A DNA stretch of 64,000 nucleotides from Bemisia tabaci (taxonomy: Eukaryota > Arthropoda > Insecta > Hemiptera > Aleyrodidae), in contig NC_092801.1 in the NCBI RefSeq assembly GCF_918797505.1, forward strand, positions 34,052,487 through 34,116,486. Direction: 5' to 3'. The notes beneath the pieces are model-generated. The model saw nothing but the letters and a program-made list of their open reading frames with translations. It had not been told where the DNA came from and searched no databases. Made by a program: the position numbers and the translations under genes. Of this stretch, positions 22,601 through 34,800 are shown in pieces (position 1 is the first letter of the stretch; the number at the start of each line of letters is the position of its first letter).

Positions 22601-25600
22601 ACTTTATGATTTTGTAAAATTGGCAGTATTTTTCTAAATATTCCAGTAAAAGTGTCTATGCCGGCGCGAAGCGCCGGCTCGAGCGAGAAAGTCCCGTGCG
22701 GTCCCCGCACCAATCCGCTAAGCGGATGGGGAGGCGAAGCCCCCCAAATGCCGGCGCGTAGCGCCGGTACGCGGCGCGAAGCGCCGCGCATAAATTGGCC
22801 GGAGGCCAATTTTTTGCTTTATCACGTCCTTCTGTGTCTCAATAATTCTGGATACTGTGTGATCGAGTAGATTCTGAACTTTAACCTCCGCAGTTTTTGG
22901 AGTTATCACCATACTCTCCTCTAATGGTATGCAATGTTCCTTTGCCAACCTCACTTTGTTGTATGCGGGATACAGGTTTGAACCCCTACTAACGGCTCCA
23001 TTTCTCAAAATCTGATAATCCAGCTTTGAAAGTTTGAGCCTCACCATCATATAAAGGGCCTCCTCTGGTGAATACACGGATCTTTTTTTTTTACAGGTCA
23101 CTCGCACCCTAGAAGTCCTCACTTTTCCGAGAAGTAATTGCTGCGATTTCCTTTCACCCTTTTTATAAAGGCAAACTTTCGCGGCATGAATATATTACCA
23201 TCACATGTCACACACTTACCCACCACTGTATTCATTAGGTCCATTCTCTCTGTACTCCCCATCAGCAACATATCCTCATCAAAAATATCATCATCATCAA
23301 GTTTACACCCAATCAGTGTCTTATCTAACTTGTCAATTTCCATATCCAGATCCCCCATTTGTCTATTGCTGGTTTCCCCCAATACCTTCTCAACCCTCCC
23401 TTCCTTTTCTAGAACCCTCTCTTGCCTAATTACCTCACTGCCCATTTTTAACTTTAGCTTCTTGACTTTTGTATTTCCTTTCAATTCTTCCCCCAACCTT
23501 TCAAAACTCTTGCAGCGTTGCGGTAGATCAACCCTAGGAGTGTCAAATCCTATCCCCGCATCGCTGTTCACACTCCCTGATCTAACCTTCATATTCCGAA
23601 CTTCCCTTTGATTACTACCCACATTTCTATTCTCCCCCAGTCCCCTACTCCCATCTTCAAATTTTTCCCCTATTACAACTTTATATAGATTATACAATTG
23701 TAACAATATTAAACTCCAAAAATACTTCTAGGCCTACTACTAATGCTAGGTTACTCACTCATACCACATTCACACAATTCTTGCAAAAGTAAGAATATAC
23801 ATGAACTCCGAAGAACAATTATATGAAGTAAAGTAAAAAAGTAAAGTTTTTCTAATAAAAAGCACAATTCAACACCAATTCCAAGATTAACAAACTCTCA
23901 AAACTCTCAAAATCACGCGAAATACCACGAGACCACGCTTCTAACCCTAAAAAAAAAAGGACCGAAGATGGGAACCGTGTTCCCTCGACGGCAAGCTGAA
24001 CTGAACTGTTGTTTTAGTCTTGGTGGACTTTCAGATCTTTTCATAGCACAGAAAAATGAGTCAATAAATTACAATACGTATTACTCCCCCCGTTTTTTTC
24101 TCGTAAATGCGTTCCTGTAACAAGAATGATACGCATTGTTCTTAAAATTGCTTAAAAGTAGAGTACGCGAGTAAGTAACGGGCAATACTTATTTACATGT
24201 AAAACAACACTCACCGACTTCCTTGCCATCCATTTGTCTTCTACGAGAGAGAGAGAAAAAAAACTTAACCAACTCATTTTAAGTTCTATTATTGTACTTA
24301 ACTATTTATTTGTTATTGTTCTATTATTGTTTTAGTATGTCGATTCTATCGTAAATTCCTGCTACTACTAACTAACTCCTTTGGGCAGTTTTCTAATAGT
24401 CGAATCGCAAATCCCTCACACATGCAACATCTCCATTTCAATAATGAGCCCGGCGGGTGATTATTTTTGTTACCAGCGTACTCACGTTTATGTTCCTGCC
24501 AGGCTCGTCCTCGACAAGTTGGCGGGCGATGTCCTTGCAGGACTTGCGGGAGGCCGGCGGGATTTTGGCGTCGTCCTCCCAGTAGCGGGACGCCGAGTGG
24601 GCGTACAGCGCCGCCGGCGTCGCGTGCGTTATCCGCGTGTTCGTCACAATCCCAGTGGATTTCCCTGTAACAGACGAGATATAGACATATGAGTTAGCAG
24701 ATAATCAGTGCCAGAAAGCAGGCGAAACAATGACAAAATCCGCCTACTGCAATGCTGAGGAGCAGCTTGGACGATGATACTCGTCGTAGAAGCCGTGAAA
24801 GTACAGAGGAAGGGTGCACCGAGCACGGACTACAAATGCGATTTTTTCGCATGGACATTTCTCCTTGCTTACTTTATCGGGGAAACACACTTCCTTTCCT
24901 TTACCTTGCGGAAGAATGGGTTATCGGACATGAGGTGCGATTTGAACCAAGCACACCGAATCATGTCTCGAAAAACAGGTGAGCTGAACTGGTGATGGAC
25001 TATTGAGTTTATTTTAATCGCGTCCTCGCGGGGGTGAATTTGGCGATTCTCTTTCAATAATTCATTAGAGTTCTGGAGTTTTTTGATAAAAACTTCACCT
25101 GAAGAAAGAAGTATGCGTCGCACGGCTGGTACAAAGAAGTGCACAAGGGTGATAAAATTTCAATAGAAATCGTCCGTCTACCTGCCTTCGGTGAAGGCGT
25201 GTGCAGCATGGAGACGTAGATTTTCCCACCCCACGAGTTCAGAATGAACATAAACTCACTGTCGCACATATGGTTTAATTACCGTTTGTAGATAACCATC
25301 GAAAATATCCTTTGTAAATTTTCCCGAATAGCCGAATTACGGGCGGATGCGGCCGGTGGCTGGCCTGAGCGATAGGTGGAGGGTTGACGCGGGGGGCGGG
25401 TTGATTAGCGGGAGAAATAACAGGTAGGATGGCGGAAGAAGTAGCGGGGTGGGTAGCGAAATGAGAAGCGGAAGGAGTGCTTTCTTGCGGTACCGGGGTT
25501 GTGTCCTCCGCGAACGTCTGGTGATGGTATTTTTTAACTAGGCGCGGGAGGCAATTGCCTGGTCCGGTCATCTATTGCCAGCCCTCCGGAGCGGGTTCTT

Positions 25601-25795
25601 GCGGGGATCGGCACTCGAGCAGGTCGGCCGACGGTGCGTAGAGCGAGATGACCGTTTCGGCGCTTGAAGAAGAGCCTGAATCCGACATTTCTGAAAGCGT
25701 ACGTCGTGTTTGTTTAGCGTCGAGCTAATCATGTAAAAATAAATTTTGGATGTGCGTGTCTGTCTAGTTTTACGTTTGAATTCCTTCGTGCGAGC

Positions 25796-25835
<40 letters not shown>

Positions 25836-28800
25836 AGAAAAGAGTAGAAAATATAAAATATAATGAAACAAATTAAAATAGCGGTTTGGCGGGACTTTCG
25901 TTGCGCGTGGAAACTGGAAGCTCGAAGAAAAAATGAATAAATAAACTATTCCTCAAGCGGCGGCGGATATAATTTATGTATAGGACGCATATATTCTTTT
26001 GTGGCTGTGCGTACGGTTGCGACCCTCACGCGGCCGTCTGCACCGGGGTGAACTTTAGCGATACACCCTAATTTCCAAGAAAGCGGGGGTTGGTTTGGTT
26101 CTTGAACGTGGACTAGCGTGTCTACTTTTAGATTTGGAGAGTCTTTGGTCCATTTTCCGCGGGGGAGTAGCGAGTGAATATTTTCATTTTGCCATCGTCT
26201 CCAAATTTGTTGAAACATTCCTTCAAGTAAATGCCAACGCCGTAAACGTGGAATATCTGCGTCATCAAAAGAGTATACCGGTAGCGAGTTGAGTGGTCTT
26301 TCTATTAAAAAATGGCCTGGCCCTGGTGTGAGGGGTTGGATAGGAGCATGACACTACCTCGTCCCCGTACTCAGCAACCGGTTGATTCACTTTCATAATA
26401 ATTATAATAATTCATTCTTTTGTATATGCACATCGGCTTCACAAATGCGTCATAAAAACAATTCTATTAAGTATTCCTAGAAAGAAGAAGAAAAAAAGAA
26501 AAAAATTTACACTAAATAAAAAATGCAAAATAATATTTCACTACCATTTTTCATCTAACAAGTCATTTACTTTGCAAGGGTATTTAAGAATCATGTATTT
26601 TGTTGCTGTTTTTCCGAAAGATGGATCAGATATCTTGTTTTTTACTGAAGGTGGTGATTTGTCTAGGAATTTGGAAGTTTATGCTGAGTATACATATGGT
26701 GTCGCGTGTTCTAATGCTTATTTGCTAATACCTGGTATTATGGCCATGAGACTCAATCCTGACTTCTCTGAGTCTTTTCGCCGATAATTTCACTTGAACG
26801 ATGGGTCCTTTGTTCTCAGGTTCCTGCATTCACAGGTACACCGAGACCAAATCATCACCCGCAGTTACTGCATATTCTGCGGTATATCGATGCGTCACTC
26901 TGTTACGCGAGCCGATGAACGCTTCCGTAACTTATTCGCCCTCGAAAGAAAGCGTACGAGCAACCTCAGCACGATGCTTAATATTGGTTTGGTCGTAGTT
27001 GATCACTAACGAGGGATTAAAGTCCTTAGTTTTCGCTCGCACACAATTTTAGAATTCCGTCGCAATTTCTTCAACTTTATCGAATGAAAGTGCATTGGCC
27101 GATTTTATATACCGAATTACTTCACGCTGTCGGATCCCGTGTGACTTCTTGAACTTTTTAGCCCAAGTTAAAGCGGTGGTGGTTTTAAAATTTAAACCTT
27201 GATTAGGGGTAGCATGACCGAGCGCCTAAATTTGTAGATGACGCGTTGAAACGAGTTTTTATCTACAGTATTCTACAGTATGTGGGTCACTTTCATATGA
27301 TGTAATAAGTGAGGAGCCATAGATTCCGTCTCGGACATGTAATGACTTACTATTACTTTGGTTTTCTCAAAATATCTGGAAGGATCAAAGCCATCATAAC
27401 ACGAATACATACCAGTACATGCCTAAATATAGAGTTAACACTCGCACACACCTGCCTAAGATAACACTTAATTCCTTCCCTCATTTCGTCTTTGCGGTAA
27501 ATATGACAAGAAAGGAAGCACACGCGTTTTGAAACATTTTTAATCACATTAATTCTTAGGGAGAGTGTTCGCACATCGAACGTGCAACCATAAATGTTCG
27601 ATGAACACCCAGTCCAAAAAATCCATCTAGAATCAATAGAGTGGGCGAGGTTGCAACTCGGAATGAAACTAAGAAAATTGTCCTGCTGTAGCAGCTTAGA
27701 AGAAAAACCAACAAAAAAGTATCCATCATCATAATTACAACACTCGAGGAAATAATAATATTAATACAGAAATATTATAACATTTTATTGTTCAAGTTAA
27801 AGGGATTATACAAAGCGATCCCGCTAATATCTTCCTTCGTTCACAAGGTAAAAGTCGTAGAGATTTGCACCGTGTGTTGCACTTTTGCGTGTTAATGGTT
27901 GCCTGTGTTTCCGTCAGCTCTATTTGTTATGAAATTTACGATTGGATAGCCTACTCCATAGTCTTTTGGGACAATCAGATTCACAGGGTGAAGATCATAG
28001 AGAATTGCACCGTGTGTTGCACTTTGCGCAGCTGGGATTTTAGATTTGATGACTGTTTCTGGCAGACCTTTTTTTTGAACACAGCATATTTGAAACAATG
28101 TTCAGGGACACTTTTACGGTATTCTAACTAATAAAAATCTGAAAATTCAACTTTAGGACCGAAATGAGGCGATTGCTTGCCGAGTGATATTCGAGGTGTG
28201 CGAAAAGTATGGATACTTATTAATATCTGGAGAATTGTTGCAGGCATCACATTTTGTTCGGACGAAATTCTCTTACACAGAAGTGGGTTAAATACGTAGG
28301 GGGCTCGTGAACCCCTCTCCCTTGGGATCAATTTTAAATTTCAAATGGGGAACCCCATCGTCTGATACCTCGCTAATGAAGAACATGAGGAAAGACATTT
28401 TTTATTCAAAATTGCAAGTCAACATAATCTACTGCAAATAAACGTCGAATTTGCCCGTATAGGTAATATGAATCACAAAATTACTCACGAGCATTCTGGC
28501 TTGCTTTGTTCCTAAAATTCACTGCAGACGCGTTTCGTTCCCCACACGGGGCTTCTTCAGTGCTAGAATTTAACACTAAAAAACCAGCGGACCATTTTTG
28601 GATTTGTTCGTGTTTTTTAGTGTTAAAACACACTAACATACACAATTAATTTTTAACTTCTGGTTGATTGATAAATCTTCTTAAATAGATTTTTTATATC
28701 AAAGACAAAGATAATTAATTCAATCATTTTATCAGTGTAATTGACGTACTTTTGTTTGGTTATTTGTCTTTTCTTCTTCAAAGATTGGATTTTTTATGGT

Positions 28801-31800
28801 CTAAATTTAATCTGACAAATTAATATTATTGCGGTATTTTATCTAAATCTTTAAGTTGTGAACTTATGAACTAAAATTAATTAATTAATTTAACTTCAAA
28901 GGTTACTGTTGAAAACTCGAGTTTACTGTGTTGTACACAGTAGCTCGCTAAGTGTTATGTGATAGCACTGAAGACGCCCCACATGAGGAACGTAACGCGT
29001 CTGCCGTGAACTTCAAGAACAAAGAAAGCCAGAATGCTCGTGAGTAATTTTGTGATAATCTTCTGCCCCTTCAAGTTCAATATGGGACACAAGTGATGAT
29101 ATTTGAAAGGACGCACCAATTAACTTCCAACCGGCGGACCGGCTTCAGTGGCGTGGCGTGCTTTGCGATATATCGATTGCTATGCCATTTAAAGCCATGG
29201 AAAAGGATCGACAAGCAGGGTGTTCGCAGCGAACACCTTAATAATCGATTCTCTACCATAGGTTTAAATGGCATAACAATCGATAAATCGCAATTCACGC
29301 CACGCCACTGGCGGGCTTTCGATCAAGCCCTTGGATACCCGGACGACGATTGGTCCGCGAGCTCGCGCGATCTTCGTTTGTCGTCGCTTTGGAATTATTG
29401 TCAACTCCGCGCGGTCTCTAATTGAAGCCCCGCGAGTTGGCTGGCCACGCCGTCGTGCGCCGTTCCGCGCAACTTATGGCGTCATCGGGCGTCGCGTCGT
29501 AGATTAGCGCTTTCAATTTTTCCCGCCGCGCCAATGAATAAAACGTCATCTATTTCGGAGTGCGGGAGGGAGTGAGAGACCCCGTCCGCGTTGCCAAACC
29601 AGATTAAGGTGATTCGATGGACGCCATATTTTGTGTCAGAACGGCATGCGATACATCGCATCAGTTGGGTCTATTTTTTCAGCTACTCGTCATTTTTCTC
29701 CAATTGTGAGATCGCAATTCTGTTGTCAGGAGAAGTTCCATATATATATCCATGGTTACCATGTTTTTTCTATATTGTCTTACAACTTGATCTATGTTTG
29801 TATGATCTGTCTCCTTTTTGGTAAAAACCCAGTTATTCTTGTTATTTATTACAATTACTCCTTATTATAAGGTAAGAAAGTTGTGTGCCTTCTTGTTTCA
29901 TTAAATGCTTTTTTTAGCTTAATTTGGGTTTCCAAATTCTTCCTTCCTAAGGTTCGTTTCCATCACTTTTCCTTTATTCTTGTCTTGCCTAACCTCTATT
30001 TTTTGTGAGAAAATGCGTAACAGGAGACTAAAGCACTCACTTACCAATTTTAACAAAGAAATTCAACGTGCTAAAGGCGTGGTTTTTTCAGAGAGAAAAC
30101 ATCGCATTCGATACTGATGTCGAAACTGCACTCAAATGCGATAAAAAAACCACGCCTTCCAGCCACGCTCTCTCTAAAAAAACCACGCCTTTATCGCGTT
30201 GAATTTCTTTGTTAAAATTGGTAAGTGAGTGCTTTAGTCTCCTGACAACGGAATTGCGATCTCAAAATTGGAGAAAAATGACGAGTAGCTGAAAAAATGG
30301 AACCAATTGATGCGGTATATCGCATGCCGTTCTGATACAAAATATGGCGTCCATCGAATCACCTTAACTTTCAGGATCGATTTTTTCGACTCAAAATATG
30401 ACTAATGAGCGTTCACCACTTCAGTAATGTATGCTCTTCCCCGTCGTTTTGCAGCGGGTAGGTTCCTAATGTATCCATTGGTAAAGGCCCGCACTGCTCC
30501 ACGGGAATCGTCGCCATTTTTCGTGGCGGGAAGCAATACCTACTTTCTCAATTTTTTTTATGTATCATTTCTACCTTTTTTCTCCTATTTTGTCCACTTT
30601 ATGTAATGCCTGTAGGCTTGTCTTTGAGAAATTAATATCTTTACGTTTGAAAACTCTGCAACGTACTTTTATTTAATGACTCTTTCAAGGATCGTTCAAT
30701 TTTTTTGTCGTCGTAGTTCTAGAAAAATGTTTGGGTACAGAGTACCCCTTCACTAATGACTCTTATATTTTATTCTATGATGATATTGGAACCGTCGTCT
30801 TGTTTTACCTTTGTTAAGAGCAAGTTCTTCTATTAAGTTCTTCGATTTCGTCCGTGTTCCTCGCGCGATCGGTGATGTAAGTTGCTAAATCCGCCTCCCG
30901 CTCCTTAATTGTTGAATCGATATTGAATAACCTGATCGATAAATAGCTTTGCCCATGTAGAGACCTATCGATTTAGTAACCGACCCGCTGGACGGATTCG
31001 GTTCATCGAGAGGGATAACGAACTTGAATATGAAATATTGAGCGGCAAGTTTCACCGGTGCCGTATCTGCTGAAGCGCTCCATTACCAGCACTGTCGTGT
31101 TAAGGAAGAGCACTGTATTTGCATTTAAGTGTTGCCAAATTTCCTTTGATTTAACATAAATTTACTAGGAAAATTCCCAACATTTTTCATTTACTTTTTC
31201 AGATAGCTCTGTTCACAATTTCATTTAAATAATATGGAATTTTCAAGGTTAAATGTGCGTAACTTTTCGCAGGAATAATCATTTTATCGAAGGCAAAATT
31301 TGGCAACTCCCGAATGCTTATACGGCGTTCCTCCATAGCACGGCAGCTAAGGAAAAACGTCGTTTGATCCTTGAGGCGTTGCCTAATTTTCTGCGTTAAA
31401 ACTAGAATTTCCTGGTAAATTTTAAAATATTTTTCTTCCAATTTTTTAGAGAATATTGTTTGTATTTTGATCATAAGTTCTTGAAAATTTCAAGGAAAAA
31501 TATTCATAATTTTCCTCATAAGCAATCATTTTATCGAAGGAAATTTGACAATTCTCGAATGTTCATACGGCGCTCTTCCGTATCACGCAGCAGTAAGCGT
31601 CAACTTTTATCAACCTGTGCATTGTAAATCAGGACGTTTGTATCTACAAGCGGCTACGCTGGGGCGACTGATATACAGTCGACAGCTTCTGACAGGATGA
31701 GAGTTGCGATTTCTTCGCAAATATGGAGCGCAGCCAATTCTGGGTGTGATTTCTGTGTCCTCCCCGAGTTCTCCGCCCGAGATTGAGTTGTTTGGATTTT

Positions 31801-34800
31801 CCGACAGGAGTTGGAAGTAGGTGCCCTCGGAGAGATGTTGGAATTTAGAGATCCTCGGAGACAGCATCGATCGTTGTTCATTTCGACAGCGGAGCCAAAG
31901 TTTTGCTCGTTAAAAATTATTGCGGATTTTCAATTTATTCCGGGCTATTCAGTCACTATTGTGCAGCATTTTATAAGAATATTAAGAGAACATGACACGT
32001 ATCAAGTCTCACGCTACATGACACAAGGGGATGCGAGAAGCGTGCTTTCAAAATATAAATAACAGCTGAACACTACGTCGGTCGACGTCATTATAAGATT
32101 TTTGAAAACGAATCTAAACCAAGGTGTGATGTAAATAAACGTCTTAGTTATTGAAGCTCTTCGGCTTCATAATCATCAGCAGAACTTCGACTTTTGAAAC
32201 ATTAACTGAATAGGAAAATGAAGGGCCAAAATTAATATCTCAACTTTACCTCAATAAATGAAAATGACTTCCAATGCGTCAGTTATCAAGAATGAGGAAC
32301 ATCGTCAATTCGTCGAAAGCACTATTTTAATTGATGATAAAACAGAAAACTACAAATGCGGGTTTTACAGTGTCTGCGAGGTATCAATTATGTACTGCCT
32401 ACGTTCAGTGCTACAATATGACTGATTCGTTATTGAGTTTTTCTAATATTTGAAATAAAAAAAATTTAAATTTTCAAAATCGTATCCAATGAGAAAAAGT
32501 TTTTCTCTGCTGAGATGATTTTTCTTATCTTCTCCGATGCTCTTGTCACTGTTCGTATCATAATTAACGGTCAATCACTGTTCGTATCATAATTAACGGT
32601 CAATCTTGCTGGGAACCTCTATTTCTGCGAAAAGGCCTACTATCACGAACCCATCGTCTCTATTTGCCGCGATCAGTGGCGAAACTTGTACTAAGTTGGG
32701 TTAAGCAGCTAAATCAACTTCGAGGTGGAACCTAAAAAAAATCAAGCAATCTCTTGAACTTCATGAAAAAATAAATATCATACAAATTAATCCGCTCATA
32801 CATACTAAAAATAATAAATCAGGGCCCAGGAATGCATATCTCCTGTTCATTTTTCGGCGCGCCTTACGCACAACCAATCACAACGGTCGCTCCTCAGCAG
32901 CGTTTCCCGCCAACACCGCACGTCAGCTGACAAGCTGTTCTGTGTTCGTTTTCAATGGTTTTCATTTATTGTTTCAATTGTGAAAAATGTCTGCTATCTT
33001 ATGTTGTGACGTTTACGTGGATCTACAGAAAAATTTTCGGAGCTCCTCCACCACGTCGCGCTAGCAGTGAAAGTGGGACTGCGACAGACTGCTCCGCAGC
33101 CGTCTTTGTCAGTTGGCAGTTCGTCACTAACAATCAGCGCAGATTGAACGGTCGCACGAGTATCGGTTCAATCTATCAAAATTAATATTTTCCTATTAAC
33201 CTTGCTGTACGCGATGCCGCGTAAATTTAGTTTCTAAACATGTAAGTTTCCCAATTGCTCGACTGTCAGTTATTACAAATTCAGTTGCAAATTTTTACAT
33301 GTGGTAGAGAAAGCCTCTAAAATGGTTTTTAAATACAAAAAGCTAGAGAAAGTTTTTTCTCTCCTTTTTCCCCCTAAAATATGAGGTATCAGCGAAGTCG
33401 TAGTTTTTCATGCAAAAACCCGATAGGACAATGAAAGCCTGACCATGACGAAAGCGGAATATGACCCTCGCGGGATTTTTCATCGGTTATGTAAAACATA
33501 AATAGGAAACCTTTGAAAACAAGCTCGTGTGTTGAATTTCTTTTTAGCCTTAAAATAGCACGTGCTATGTGTTCCTGCATTTTAAAGACGCTTGCTGTCC
33601 CTCATAAGCGGCCAGGAATATTTTTCCGTATACTTACACACGCAATGGAGTTCACTCTCGGCTGCGCCTGGAAACACATTTCAAATTTTTCTGACGTGTT
33701 TTCAAGGGCTAAAGAGCAGTCTCATGTCTCGAGCAAACCTGTTTCAGTTATCATCGTCCTCCCGACGTATGTGCGCACCTTAACTCCCCCGTGAGTCCTG
33801 TTCCACGTATTGAGGCGTGCTCTCTGGGGCTCATGTCCAGATCGAGATACGCCCTTTTGCTAGAGGAGCGACGTTATAATCCCCACGCTGAGCGGCCTCT
33901 TTCTTTCGGGGGCTTATTTCGATTTTCCTCCCGACAGATTCGCACGAGGAAAGCCTGCCGTCACTTACGACGCGTTTTACGATCGTGTGAGCTCGTTACA
34001 TCTGGATGTGTGGGCCGTGCCGCACAGTGGATCCACTGGTAAAAAAAACCTCTTGGTTCAAGAGTGCAGTTTCTTGTCGCCAGATTTAAGAGTCTGGACT
34101 CTTGTTTCAATGTAAAATCCGCTTGAAACAAGAGTTCAAGACTCTTAAATCCGGTGACAAGAAACTGCACTCTTAAGTCAATGCAATCGGCATTGGTCCA
34201 AGGGGTTTTTTTTACCAGTGTCGAGTCAATAGGAGAGGTCGGACACGCCTATAACTCCTTGTACGCAAAAATTTTTGGTTCTATGAGTGGTTTCCTTGGT
34301 TCACTCGTGAAATTTTCTGTTAGAATCATCCCTCAAAATTTGAAATTAGACGAAATAAATACGAAAGTTTTCAGTTTGGGTTAAAAATCTCATGTCCAAC
34401 CTCTCAGAATTACTCTATCCACTGTGCGCCGTTGTATCATCACCGGAGCTACCGTGCTATGGAAAAATGTCCTATGAAAATTCGATAGTTGCCAAATTTT
34501 CTCTGGTAAAATTTTAATTTTTTAGGAGAATTGTAAAAATTTTCTCTTAATATTTTCATTGACTTTAGATCGATTGTGAATGAAATCCTTCGAGAAATTG
34601 GTGGAGAAATAACCACTGATTTCTCCGAAAATCCGTAAAATAAATAAATGTAAAAGTTTTCAGTTTTGGTTAAAAATTTCATGTCTGAACTCTCTTATTA
34701 ACTCTGCCGTCGTATTATCACCCGAGCTACAGTGCTAAGGAAAAATGCCCCACGAACGTTCGATAGTTGCCAGATTTTCTCTGGTAAAATTTTAATTCTT

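Noticed and set aside
22597..22870. Short frames on both strands through the GC-rich hairpins (Arg/Ala/Gly-rich)
   Set aside because: They translate palindromic hairpins and have no family motif; composition explains the lack of stops.
29604..30367. Assignment of the foldback element to piggyBac because of its TTAA flanks
   Set aside because: TTAA is part of the palindromic end itself and the termini do not show the usual piggyBac CCC start.
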